Assembly: GCF_030944405.1 (NCBI RefSeq)
Contig: NZ_CP132339.1
Coordinates: 4,588,001-4,652,000, forward strand
Origin: Janthinobacterium sp. J1-1
GTDB taxonomy: Bacteria; Pseudomonadota; Gammaproteobacteria; Burkholderiales; Burkholderiaceae_D
DNA: 64,000 nucleotides
Direction of reading: 5' to 3'
Shown in pieces: positions 53,172 to 61,426 of this stretch. The translations under genes and the position numbers were made by a program. Each line of letters opens with the position of its first letter. The stretch's first letter is position 1. The notes under the pieces were generated by a model. It was not told the DNA's origin, did not search any database, and saw only the letters and a list, made by a program, of their open reading frames with translations.

Positions 53172-53831
53172 TCAGTTGCGGCGGCCGCGTTCCTGTTGGA
53201 ACTTGTCGATAATCGCGGCCACGCCTGGCTTGTCGGCCGCCAGCGCAAACTGGGCCGCGGTCCAGCCGTGACTGCTTTTCAAGGTGGGATCGGCGCCCGA
53301 GGCCAGCAGCAGTTTGACGGCCTCCTCCTGCCCTTCGCGGGCGGCAAACATCAGCGGCGTGATATTGGTCGGCGCATAGGCATCGACCTTGGCGCCACGT
53401 TGCAGGAATACTTGCATGATGGGTATATCACCGGCCGAGGCCGCATAGTGCAGCGCCGTCCAGCCGCTCTGGTTGACCTTGGCGCCCTTGGCCAGCAAGG
53501 CATCCACTGCTTCGCGCTTGTGCTTGTAAGCGGCCATCATCAACGCCGTATTGCCATTCGCCGAGCGCGCTTCCAGGTCGATGCCAGGGGTTTCCAGCAG
53601 CACCTTGAACACCTTGTCGGCGTCGTCGCGCAATGCAATCACCAGCGCGATATCGCCGCGCTGCTCATCGGGCAGGTTGGGATTCATGCCCTCATACAAC
53701 ATCTTGCGCACGCCACCCGCATTGTCGATCGACACGGCGCGGAAGAAACTGACCGGATCGGGCGCGGCCAGCACCGCGGTGGAAACGCACAACAAGGCGG
53801 AAGCCACCATATGACGCATGAGAGTTTGCAT
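53172..53831 (-). CDS. Secreted ankyrin-repeat protein
   Basis: A 219-aa exported protein with a signal peptide (MQTLMRHMVASALLCVSTAV, cleavage near VLAA). About five ankyrin repeats follow, e.g. NGNTALMMAAYKHKREAVDA, SGWTALHYAASAGDIPIMQV and NITPLMFAAREGQEEAVKLL. Periplasmic ankyrin proteins in other genera protect catalase or act as immunity partners, but no such gene is adjacent. Lies seven bases from the end of tatD. Confidence 0.9.
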   Translation of the reverse strand: MQTLMRHMVASALLCVSTAVLAAPDPVSFFRAVSIDNAGGVRKMLYEGMNPNLPDEQRGDIALVIALRDDADKVFKVLLETPGIDLEARSANGNTALMMAAYKHKREAVDALLAKGAKVNQSGWTALHYAASAGDIPIMQVFLQRGAKVDAYAPTNITPLMFAAREGQEEAVKLLLASGADPTLKSSHGWTAAQFALAADKPGVAAIIDKFQQERGRRN

Positions 53832-53838
53832 GAGGACT

Positions 53839-54618
53839 TTACGCTACCTGGTTGAAAAGCTTGAAGAAGTTGCTAGTCGTCTGCTCGGCAACCTGGGCCA
53901 GCGGGATGCCTTTCAGCGACGACAGATATTCCGCCACATGGGCAACATAGCCCGGTTCATTCATGCGGCCGCGAAACGGCACCGGCGCCAGGTAGGGCGA
54001 ATCGGTCTCGATCAGAATCCGATCCAGCGGCACTTCCAGGGCGACGGCCTGCAGGTCTTTTGCGCTCTTGAAGGTGACAATGCCGGAAAACGAAATATAG
54101 AACCCCATGTCGATCGCCGCTTTCGCCACCTCCAGCGACTCCGTAAAGCAATGCATGACGCCGGCCACGCCGCCGGCCGCCACGCCGGCACCTTCTTCGC
54201 GCATGATGCGGATGGTGTCCTCGCTGGCCGCTCTTGTGTGAATAATCAAGGGCTTGCGCGTGATTCTTGAAGCTTTGATGTGAGTACGAAAGCGCTCGCG
54301 CTGCCACTCCAGGTCGCCGGTCAGGCGGAAATAATCGAGCCCGGTCTCGCCGATGGCAATGATTTTCGGATGATCGGCCAAGCGCACCAGGTCTTCGACG
54401 GACGGCTCCGGAGTGTCCTCGTAATCGGGATGGACGCCGACCGAAGCGAAAATATGCGGATACTGTTCCGCCAGGGCAAGCACCTGCGGAAAATCGGGCA
54501 AGTCGACCGACACGCACAAGGCATGCGTCACCTTGTTCTCGGCCATTTTGGCCAGAATTTCAGGCATGCGAGCAGCCAGCTCGGGGAAATTGATATGGCA
54601 GTGGGAATCGATATACAT
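53839..54618 (-). CDS. TatD family metal-dependent hydrolase (YcfH-like)
   Basis: A 259-aa TIM-barrel hydrolase beginning MYIDSHCHINFPEL. Metal ligands: His7/His9 equivalent (DSHCHIN), Glu in IIAIGETGLDYFRLTG, His in KPLIIHTRAA, His in GVMHCFTESLEVA and Asp in RILIETDSPYLAPV. Family members are 3'-5' DNases or D-tyrosyl-tRNA-type hydrolases. It lies in the holB/tmk neighbourhood, as ycfH does in E. coli. Confidence 0.92.
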   Translation of the reverse strand: MYIDSHCHINFPELAARMPEILAKMAENKVTHALCVSVDLPDFPQVLALAEQYPHIFASVGVHPDYEDTPEPSVEDLVRLADHPKIIAIGETGLDYFRLTGDLEWQRERFRTHIKASRITRKPLIIHTRAASEDTIRIMREEGAGVAAGGVAGVMHCFTESLEVAKAAIDMGFYISFSGIVTFKSAKDLQAVALEVPLDRILIETDSPYLAPVPFRGRMNEPGYVAHVAEYLSSLKGIPLAQVAEQTTSNFFKLFNQVA

Positions 54619-54707
54619 AAGAGGAATTGTACCGGACGCAGACAAACAGCGTGGAAGATGACACGGCGGAAGACGCCAACCCAGACGCAAGCAACAGCAA
54701 AAGTCGC

Positions 54708-54852
54708 CAGCCAAGGCGCCTCGGGCCAAGCGAGCCTGAAAAATGTCGAGGGCAAGGCGCGGCGACGAAGACAGTACGCATGGTCGGCGAGGAAGCCGCA
54801 ACGCCGCCATCGGCATTTTCTCGGGCTCGCGTCTCCGGCCCGCCGTTTTTAA
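54708..54852. repeat. Structured intergenic repeat, copy B
   Basis: Same element as 42214-42356, with the sequence GCCTGAAAAATGTCGAGGGC, AAGGCGCGGCGACGAAGACA, GTACGCATGGTCGGCGAGGA and the closing CATCGGCATTTTCTCGGGCT before CGGCCCGCCGTTTTT. Compensatory-looking differences from copy A occur in the stem-forming ends. Situated between tatD and the GNAT gene, both on the minus strand. Confidence 0.85.
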
Positions 54853-54855
54853 AAT

Positions 54856-55371
54856 CTAAGCAACACGTTTGCCCAGAATAATCAGATCGCGTTCGACACC
54901 ATCAAGATTCGCCACCTTGGGCAAATTCGCCCAAACCTCAAAGCCAAACTTGCGGAACAAACCCAGCGACGGCGCATTATGCCCAAAAATAAACCCCAGC
55001 ACCGTATGCACGCCAACAGAGGGCGCATGCGCGATGGCTTGCGTCAGTCCGTAAGCGCCGATCCCCTTGCCGCGCGCCTCCGGCGCAATATAGACGGACA
55101 ACTCCGCCGTCCCCGAATACGCGGGCCGGCCGTAAAAATTCGAGTACGACAACCAGCCCAGGACAGCAGGCGAAGCGGAATCATCAGTAGAAGACTCAAT
55201 AATCCACAGCGGCCGGCGCTCCGGCGTATGGTCGTGAAACCACGCCAGGCGCGACTCCACCGTGACCGGCTCCGTATCGGCCGTCACTTCGCGTGAAGCA
55301 ATCGTGGTGTTATAGATGGCGACGATGGCAGGCAGGTCGTCGATGGTGGCAATGCGATGGCGATAGTTCAT
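54856..55371 (-). CDS. GNAT family N-acetyltransferase, phosphinothricin-type
   Basis: A 171-aa protein of the PAT/YncA subgroup: ATIDDLPAIVAIYNTTIASR, then VLGWLSYSNFYGRPAYSGTA and the acetyl-CoA motif ELSVYIAPEARGKGIGAYGL. The strand FIFGHNAPSLGLFRKFGFEV matches motif B. YncA-type enzymes acetylate phosphinothricin, methionine sulfone or related amino-acid analogues; the actual substrate is not shown. Confidence 0.9.
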   Translation of the reverse strand: MNYRHRIATIDDLPAIVAIYNTTIASREVTADTEPVTVESRLAWFHDHTPERRPLWIIESSTDDSASPAVLGWLSYSNFYGRPAYSGTAELSVYIAPEARGKGIGAYGLTQAIAHAPSVGVHTVLGFIFGHNAPSLGLFRKFGFEVWANLPKVANLDGVERDLIILGKRVA

Positions 55372-55406
55372 GTGTTATATAAGATAGTGAATGCAACTAT
55401 TTGATT

Positions 55407-56435
55407 TTATTGACAGCTTGCCGCATAGTCGAGCAGCATGTCTTCCAGAAACAGCTTGGGCGACAGCGGATGGTCGGCAATCGCGCGCCGCTCGTTGGCG
55501 GCCTTGATGGCAGCCATCAGGCGGCTGACATTGATGCGCGCAGCCAATGCCTCCAGCTCGCGCCGGTGGCGCGGATAGTAGCGGATGGTGCCGGCCAGCT
55601 TCATTGAAAACACGTCATACAGCCAGCGCTGCAAGGACGCCACCAGCGGCGCCAAGGGCGACTTCTGCAGCTTGTCGGCCGCTTTCAACGCCGCCTCCAC
55701 GCCCGGATGGGCCAGCACTTGCAGCAGTTGTTCGGTTTCCTCGCGGCCACCCGATTCGGACTGGGCCAGCGCCGCCAATGGCGCGCCGCCCTGCTCGCGC
55801 AGCCAGCTGTCGGCGTCATTCAGACCCTGGGTTTTCAGCCAGGCCAGCGCCTGTTCATGGCTGGGCATGGGCAGGGCGAACTTGCGGCAACGCGACAGAA
55901 TGGTCGGCAGCAGACGGTCCAGGCTGTTCGACGCCAGCAGGAACAAGGTGCCCGGCGGCGGCTCCTCCAGGGTTTTCAGCAAGGCGTTCGAGGCCGGCGT
56001 ATTGAGCGCCTCGGCCGGATACAGCACCACCACGCGCAAGCCCTGGCGGTGGGTCGAGATGTTCATGAAGTCGGCCAGGTTGCGGATCTGCTCGATCTTG
56101 ATGTCTTTCGACGGCGTCCTGGTCTTGGCGCTTTTCTTGGCGGTTTCCTCGCCTTCGCCGTCCTCAGGCACGTCGTCTTCCAGCGCTTCCGGGCGCACGC
56201 GGCGGTAGTCGGGATGGTTGCCCTGCACAAACCAGCCGCAGGAAGCGCAAGCGCCGCAGGCATGGCCGTCGGCGCGCACGTCTTCGCACAGCAGGGCCTG
56301 GGCGAAATGTTCGATAAAGTCGGCCTTGCCGATGCCTTGCGCGCCATGGAACAGGATGGCGTGCGGCATGCGCGGGCGCAAGGCTTGCAATTGCCGCCAG
56401 GCGTCCTGCTGCCAAGGATAGAGTGAATTGGTCAT
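55407..56435 (-). CDS. holB: DNA polymerase III subunit delta' HolB
   Basis: A 342-aa AAA+ clamp-loader subunit from ATG 56435 (MTNSLYPWQQDAWRQLQALR). Degenerate P-loop GAQGIGKADF, zinc module HACGACASCGWF, a charged insert (about residues 86-115), then LKTLEEPPPGTLFLLASNSL and the sensor SRC motif LPTILSRCRKF. The TTG at 56444 overlaps the tmk stop and is an alternative start. It is part of the polymerase III holoenzyme clamp loader. Confidence 0.92.
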   Translation of the reverse strand: MTNSLYPWQQDAWRQLQALRPRMPHAILFHGAQGIGKADFIEHFAQALLCEDVRADGHACGACASCGWFVQGNHPDYRRVRPEALEDDVPEDGEGEETAKKSAKTRTPSKDIKIEQIRNLADFMNISTHRQGLRVVVLYPAEALNTPASNALLKTLEEPPPGTLFLLASNSLDRLLPTILSRCRKFALPMPSHEQALAWLKTQGLNDADSWLREQGGAPLAALAQSESGGREETEQLLQVLAHPGVEAALKAADKLQKSPLAPLVASLQRWLYDVFSMKLAGTIRYYPRHRRELEALAARINVSRLMAAIKAANERRAIADHPLSPKLFLEDMLLDYAASCQ

Positions 56436-56440
56436 CTCAA

Positions 56441-57082
56441 TCAACCACTTACGGAATTAGTCTCAAGCAAAACATCAAGCAGCTTTGCCAGTTCGACTTG
56501 AATATCGGCGATGCTTTGCGTGGAATCGATGATGCGGAAACGCTGCGGAAACTCGGCCGCGCGGCGCAGGTATTCATTGCGCGTGGCGGCGAAAAAGTCG
56601 GCTTGCTCCTGCTCGAACTTGTCGAGCGACCGCGTGGCGTCCAGGCGGGCGCGGGCCACGGCCAGCGGCACGTCGAACAGGAACGTCAGGTCCGGCTGCA
56701 ACTGCGGGTGGACCCAGGCTTCCAGCGCCTCCATCTTGCGCAAGTCCATGCCGCGCCCGCCGCCCTGATAGGCAAAGCTGGCGTCGGTAAAACGGTCGGA
56801 AATGACCCACTCGCCACGCGCCAGGGCGGGCGCGATCACTTGCGCGATATGTTCACGGCGGCTGGCAAACATCAGCAGGGCTTCCGTTTCCAGGTGCATT
56901 TTTTCATGCAGCAGCAGTTCGCGCAGCTTTTCGCCCAGGCTGGTGCCGCCCGGTTCGCGCGACGAGACCAGTGTCACGCCGCGCTGGCGCAGGTAATCGG
57001 CGACAAAGCCGATATGGGTCGACTTGCCCGCGCCATCGATACCTTCGAAGGTGATAAAACGGGCGGTAGATGTTTGAGTCAT
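56441..57082 (-). CDS. tmk: Thymidylate kinase
   Basis: A 213-aa kinase converting dTMP to dTDP. Walker [17 protein letters not shown], a TMP-binding DRX motif [20 protein letters not shown], and the LID region [20 protein letters not shown]. Contiguous with holB and mltG, which is the conserved order mltG-tmk-holB. Confidence 0.95.
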   Translation of the reverse strand: MTQTSTARFITFEGIDGAGKSTHIGFVADYLRQRGVTLVSSREPGGTSLGEKLRELLLHEKMHLETEALLMFASRREHIAQVIAPALARGEWVISDRFTDASFAYQGGGRGMDLRKMEALEAWVHPQLQPDLTFLFDVPLAVARARLDATRSLDKFEQEQADFFAATRNEYLRRAAEFPQRFRIIDSTQSIADIQVELAKLLDVLLETNSVSG

Positions 57083-57103
57083 GAAGCAACTTATCTTGAA
57101 ATG

Positions 57104-58090
57104 TTAACGCTGGTATTTGTTCACGGCGCGGTTATGGTCGGGCAAGTTATTCGAAAACTCGCTGGTGCCATTACCGCGCGCGACGAAATACAGGGCTTGG
57201 GTACGGGCCGGCGCCAGCGCGGCCGTCAGCGACTGGGCGCCGGGCAAGGCGATCGGCGTGGGCGGCAAGCCGCCGCGCGTATAGGTATTGTACGGGGTGT
57301 CCGCTTCCAGGTCGCGCTTGCGGATCTTGCCCTGGTAGGCATCGCCCATGCCGTAGATGACGGTCGGGTCGGTCTGCAGCAGCATGCCGGTCTTCAGGCG
57401 GTTGACAAACACGCCGGCGATCATGGCGCGCTCGGACTTTTGCCCGGTTTCCTTTTCCACGATGGAGGCCATGATCAAGGCCTCATATGGGTTCTTGTAC
57501 GGCAAGGCCGGATCGCGCTTGTCCCATGCTTCCGACAGGCGGGCGATCATCGCCACATGCGCCTGCTTGAAGATCTGCATCTCGCTGGCGCCCTTGGCGA
57601 ACAAATACGTGTCCGGGAAGAACAGGCCTTCGGGCTGCGGATATTCGGGGCTGATCTTGGCCATCAGCTCGCGGTCGCTCAATTGCTCGGTATCGTGCTT
57701 GAGGCCCGGGTGGCTGGCCATGATCTGGCGCATCTGCCTGAAGGTCCAGCCTTCGATGATGGTCAGCGACTCCTGCGCAAATTCGCCACGCGCCAGTTGC
57801 GTGATCAGGCGCTGCGGCGAGGTGCCGGGCTTGAGTTCATACGAGCCCGCCTTGATCTTCGAGGTCTTGCCCTCGATGCGGGCCAGCAGGTTGAATAGCA
57901 AGGGCTCGATCGGGATGCCGGCGTCGGCAATCTGCTGGCCGGCCGCGTGGGCGCCGCTGCCAGGCATGATGGCGAACGGGATCACCTCGCCTTCGGTGGT
58001 GATGGGCTGCTGGGCCCAGTACACAAAGGTGGCGCCGGCGCCGATGGCGGCGATGACGGTACAGACTACCAGTTTTTTAAAGAAAGCCAT
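57104..58090 (-). CDS. mltG: Endolytic transglycosylase MltG
   Basis: A 328-aa inner-membrane murein lyase. One N-terminal helix (VVCTVIAAIGAGATFVYWAQ), LysM-like region, and YceG catalytic segment with ALIMASIVEKETGQKSERAM (catalytic Glu) and LQTDPTVIYGMGDAYQGKIR, then YNTYTRGGLPPTPIALPGAQ. It terminates glycan strands. Start 58090 is used (MAFFKK); 58114 is an alternative. Confidence 0.94.
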   Translation of the reverse strand: MAFFKKLVVCTVIAAIGAGATFVYWAQQPITTEGEVIPFAIMPGSGAHAAGQQIADAGIPIEPLLFNLLARIEGKTSKIKAGSYELKPGTSPQRLITQLARGEFAQESLTIIEGWTFRQMRQIMASHPGLKHDTEQLSDRELMAKISPEYPQPEGLFFPDTYLFAKGASEMQIFKQAHVAMIARLSEAWDKRDPALPYKNPYEALIMASIVEKETGQKSERAMIAGVFVNRLKTGMLLQTDPTVIYGMGDAYQGKIRKRDLEADTPYNTYTRGGLPPTPIALPGAQSLTAALAPARTQALYFVARGNGTSEFSNNLPDHNRAVNKYQR

Positions 58091-58282
58091 TGTTCCAATT
58101 CTTGTGATGCGCATCAGACTAGGGTAAAGGCCGGACGCGCTGACCATGATCATTCATTTGTGAATAAAACCCGCTGAAAGCGCCGCTAACTGGACGATTC
58201 TGTCCGCTGCCGACGCGTTTGACGCGACATCACTATAATGAACCCGTAATCATAATGCTTAATTGCTGATCTAATGGAAATT

Positions 58283-59359
58283 ATGAATAACTGGAATCAA
58301 TTTTTACTGGCGCAAGGCGCCCGCAGTGCCGATACCGGTACCGCCGACATTGCCGATTTTGGCACCGCCTTGAGCGTGGCCCAATTGCAGGACGGCTTCG
58401 TGGCGCCGGTCACCGACCAGGGCCTGATCGGCGTAAACGGCGACGATGCCGCCAGCTTCCTGCACAGCCAGCTGACCAATGATGTGGAACACTTGAACCA
58501 GGAGCAAGTGCGCCTGGCCGGCTATTGCACGCCGAAAGGCCGGCTGCTGGCGAGCTTTTTGATGTGGAGAAACGCCACCACCGTCTACCTGCAGCTGTCG
58601 CGCGGCATCCAGGCGCCTGTCCAGAAGCGCTTGCAGATGTTCGTGCTGCGGGCCAAGGCCAAGCTGCATGACGCCAGCGGCGACGAGGCCAACCAGGTGA
58701 TCCTGGGCCTGGGCGGCAAGCATGCCTCCGCCGTGCTGCCGCAATGGTTCGACAGCCTGCCGGCCACGCCGTTCAGCAAGGTCGAAGGCAATGCGGGCAC
58801 CTTGCTGCGCGTGGCCGATGCGTTTGGCCTGCCGCGCTACCAGTGGCTCACTTCCGCCGCCAACGCCGAAGCCATCTGGCCGCAACTGACCGAAAAACTG
58901 GCCAAGGGCGGCAACGATGCCTGGCATTTGTCGGAAATCCATGCCGGCGTGCCGCAGATCAGCCAGGCGACACAAGAGCAGTTCGTGCCGCAGATGGTCA
59001 ATTTTGAATTGCTGGGCGGCGTCAATTTCAAGAAGGGCTGCTACCCGGGCCAGGAAATCGTCGCGCGCAGCCAGTACCTTGGCAAGCTCAAGCGCCGTAC
59101 CACGCTGGTCAGCATCGACGATGCGCAGGCCAGGGCGGGGAGCGAGCTGTTTGCCGTCAGCGACCCGCAGCAGCCTTGCGGCATGATCGTCAACGCGGCC
59201 GCCAATGGCGCCGGCGGCGTCGATGCGCTGGTGGAAATGAAGCTGGCGGCCATCGAAGAAGGCGGCAGTACGCCAGGCGCCGTCAGGCTCGGTTCCGCCG
59301 AGGGCGCCGCCGTGCGCTTCCTGGCCATGCCGTATGTGCTCGACGCACTCGACCTGTGA
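58283..59359 (+). CDS. ygfZ: Folate-binding protein YgfZ
   Basis: A 358-aa protein divergently transcribed from mltG. It has the YgfZ/GcvT fold and invariant motif NFKKGCYPGQEIVARSQYLG near residue 240-260; other parts are DAASFLHSQLTNDVEHLNQE and YCTPKGRLLASFLMWRNATT. YgfZ uses tetrahydrofolate to support some Fe-S enzymes, e.g. MiaB. An ATG at 58274 is an alternative start. Confidence 0.93.
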   Translation: MNNWNQFLLAQGARSADTGTADIADFGTALSVAQLQDGFVAPVTDQGLIGVNGDDAASFLHSQLTNDVEHLNQEQVRLAGYCTPKGRLLASFLMWRNATTVYLQLSRGIQAPVQKRLQMFVLRAKAKLHDASGDEANQVILGLGGKHASAVLPQWFDSLPATPFSKVEGNAGTLLRVADAFGLPRYQWLTSAANAEAIWPQLTEKLAKGGNDAWHLSEIHAGVPQISQATQEQFVPQMVNFELLGGVNFKKGCYPGQEIVARSQYLGKLKRRTTLVSIDDAQARAGSELFAVSDPQQPCGMIVNAAANGAGGVDALVEMKLAAIEEGGSTPGAVRLGSAEGAAVRFLAMPYVLDALDL

Positions 59360-59366
59360 GGACGCC

Positions 59367-59657
59367 ATGAAAGACTTGTATATCTATTACCAGGTAAAAG
59401 AAGAGCATGCGCAGGCGCTGGAAGCGCGCGTGCGTTCCTTGCAGGCAAAACTGGCGGCCGGCTCGGGCGTCTCGCCCCAGCTGAAACGCCGCCCGGAAAG
59501 CCGCGACGGCCTGCAGACGTGGATGGAAATCTACCCGGTGGTCGGCGAAGGCTTTGCCGAACAGCTGGCGGCCGCCGCCGACGAGGCCGGCTTGCTGAGC
59601 CTGACGGCAGGCGGGCGCCACGTGGAAACCTTCATGGACTTGCCCCCATGTGCCTGA
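59367..59657 (+). CDS. DUF4936 family protein
   Basis: A 96-aa protein (MKDLYIYYQVKEEHAQALEA) with central RRPESRDGLQTWMEIYPVVG, which matches DUF4936 as I recall it, a dimeric alpha/beta fold occurring after ygfZ in betaproteobacteria. Its end overlaps the NRDE gene start by 10 nt. Confidence 0.82.
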   Translation: MKDLYIYYQVKEEHAQALEARVRSLQAKLAAGSGVSPQLKRRPESRDGLQTWMEIYPVVGEGFAEQLAAAADEAGLLSLTAGGRHVETFMDLPPCA

Positions 59658-60385
59658 TCGTTTTTGCCTGGAAAGTCAATCCGCACGTACCGCTGATTGC
59701 CGCCGCCAACCGCGACGAATTCTATGAACGCGCCAGCGCCCCGGCCGGCAGCTGGCCGGAACACCCGCAAGTGTATGCGGGCCGCGACCTGCAGGCCGGC
59801 GGCAGCTGGATGGGCATCACGCAAATGGCGGCAGGCGCCTCGCGCTTTGCGGCCATCACGAATATCCGCAGTCCGCAGGACCACCGCGCCGATGCCCCCT
59901 CGCGCGGCGCGCTGGTGGCCGACTACCTGGCCGGCTCCATGTCGGCGCACGATTATGTCTCGCAGATCCGTCCCGGCTGCGCCGCCTACAACGGTTTCAA
60001 CCTGGTGCTGGGCGACGCCGAGACCCTGATCTGGTTTTCCAACCGCGGCGACGGCGACCCGCGCAACGGCCAGCCACTGGAACCGGGCATCTACGGCCTG
60101 TCGAACGCTCTGCTCGACGCGCCCTGGCCCAAGGTGCTGAAAACCAAGGCCCAGTTCGCCAGCCTGATGTGCCTGGGCGCGCCGGACGACGCGTATTTCG
60201 AGATGCTGGCCGACACCACCCGCGCACCGGACTTCCGCCTGCCGGACACGGGCGTGCCGCTGGACCTGGAACGGGTCCTGTCGGCCGTCTGCATCGAGAC
60301 GCCGGGCTACGGCACCCGCACCTCGACGGTGGTCAAGCTGTTCCCGGACGCGCCGGGCGAGCTGCACGAGCTGCTGATCCAGTAA
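59648..60385 (+). CDS. NRDE family protein (TANGO2-like)
   Basis: A 245-aa protein beginning MCLIVFAWKVNPHVPLIAAA, with the name-giving NRDE motif (ANRDEFYERASAPAGSW) at about residues 20-24 and Cys2 as candidate nucleophile of an NTN-hydrolase-like fold; later GFNLVLGDAETLIWFSNRGD and ETPGYGTRTSTVVKLF. Human TANGO2 is a homologue linked to haem or lipid handling. The bacterial role is unclear. Coupled to ygfZ and DUF4936. Confidence 0.9.
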   Translation: MCLIVFAWKVNPHVPLIAAANRDEFYERASAPAGSWPEHPQVYAGRDLQAGGSWMGITQMAAGASRFAAITNIRSPQDHRADAPSRGALVADYLAGSMSAHDYVSQIRPGCAAYNGFNLVLGDAETLIWFSNRGDGDPRNGQPLEPGIYGLSNALLDAPWPKVLKTKAQFASLMCLGAPDDAYFEMLADTTRAPDFRLPDTGVPLDLERVLSAVCIETPGYGTRTSTVVKLFPDAPGELHELLIQ

Positions 60386-60418
60386 GGAGCCGGCAAGGAT
60401 CAGGTAAAGGTCCGATAA

Positions 60419-61201
60419 CTACAGTGGCGTCACCTGGTAGCGCGCGCCCAGTTCGCGCAGGAAAGGCGTGCCGCGCAGCTGCTGGTACTGGCCGCGCAGC
60501 GCTTCCACCGTGGCGGCCGGCGTGGCCAGGCTGGCCGCCAGGTAGTAGTCGGAATCGTCCGACAGCAAGATGGTGCGCTTGAGTGCGCTTTCCGGCACGC
60601 CGGCCTTGGCGCACAGGCCACGGATGGAAAAGGGATTGCCGGCAATCAGGTCGACCCGTCCCACCAGCAATTTCCTCATGCTCGACAGTTCGCTATTGGC
60701 CAGGTCCAGCCGCCCCGCACGCGCCAGGCCCAGCGCCGTGAGCTGGGTTTGCGCCACATCGTCGCGGTTCACTGCGGTCCTGTAGCGCGCCAGGTCGGCC
60801 AGCGTGCGCACATTGATGTCGTTGCGCTTGCTCAACTGGTACAGATACACCTGCCGCCGGGCCAGCGGCGCGATCCACTGGAACTGCTTTTCGCGCTCGG
60901 CGGTCCTGGCCATGCTGAAAATCAGCACATTCGGCAGTTGCTGGGCCATGCGGTAGGCGCGCGCCCACGGGTAGGACGCCATCGCGTAATCATGGCCGCC
61001 ACGCCCCAGCAGCTCGCGCACCAGCTCCACGCTGTAGCCGGTCAGCTTGCCCTGCTCGAAAAAATTGAAGGGTTCAAACTCTTCCGTCACCACGCTCAGC
61101 TTCGCCCGGGCCAGCACCGGCCGCTCCCCGGCCCAGGCCGGCAGCCACAGTGTCGCCAGGCATAGCGCGATGCTTCCCATACCCCGTCTTCTTGCCCGCA
61201 T
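60419..61201 (-). CDS. Periplasmic substrate-binding-like protein (SBP_bac_3 type)
   Basis: A 260-aa exported protein. The start at 61201 (MRARRRGMGSIALCLATLWL) gives a signal peptide ending near PAWAG. Segments LSVVTEEFEPFNFFEQGKLT, YSVELVRELLGRGGHDYAMA and YPWARAYRMAQQLPNVLIFS fit the transporter solute-binding domain family that often acts without a dedicated permease. The sequence ends in LRELGARYQVTPL. It stands alone, convergent with the NRDE gene; ligand unknown. Confidence 0.85.
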   Translation of the reverse strand: MRARRRGMGSIALCLATLWLPAWAGERPVLARAKLSVVTEEFEPFNFFEQGKLTGYSVELVRELLGRGGHDYAMASYPWARAYRMAQQLPNVLIFSMARTAEREKQFQWIAPLARRQVYLYQLSKRNDINVRTLADLARYRTAVNRDDVAQTQLTALGLARAGRLDLANSELSSMRKLLVGRVDLIAGNPFSIRGLCAKAGVPESALKRTILLSDDSDYYLAASLATPAATVEALRGQYQQLRGTPFLRELGARYQVTPL

Positions 61202-61326
61202 CGCCCTGTCGTTCCCTATCAATAAAGTCATTCGATGACCGCGCCTCGCACAGGACAGGACCACGGCAGGACCCATGACAATACACGATCATGCAAACAA
61301 GTTAACAAGAAACTTCGTGAAAAATA

Positions 61327-61358
61327 AAAAGAAAGCGCTTGCGCAAGCGCTTTCTTTT
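61327..61358. promoter_or_regulatory. Candidate LacI-family operator palindrome
   Basis: Perfect 32-bp palindrome AAAAGAAAGCGCTTGC / GCAAGCGCTTTCTTTT. It contains two copies of the 8-bp dyad AAGCGCTT (61333-61340 and 61345-61352), centre to centre 12 bp. Centred-CG cores of this kind are bound by LacI-family proteins. It lies between divergent genes where no transcript ends, so an operator, or double operator, for the LacI gene 69 nt downstream is more plausible than a terminator. Confidence 0.65.
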
Positions 61359-61426
61359 ATTTAGCATGTCATATAACAGCAAAGCAGCAAATAAAAACAG
61401 CGGTACCAAAAAACACAGGAGACACC

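Noticed and set aside
61327-61358. Palindrome considered as a rho-independent terminator
   Set aside because: Neither flanking gene ends there; both start, pointing away from it. Listed as an operator candidate instead.
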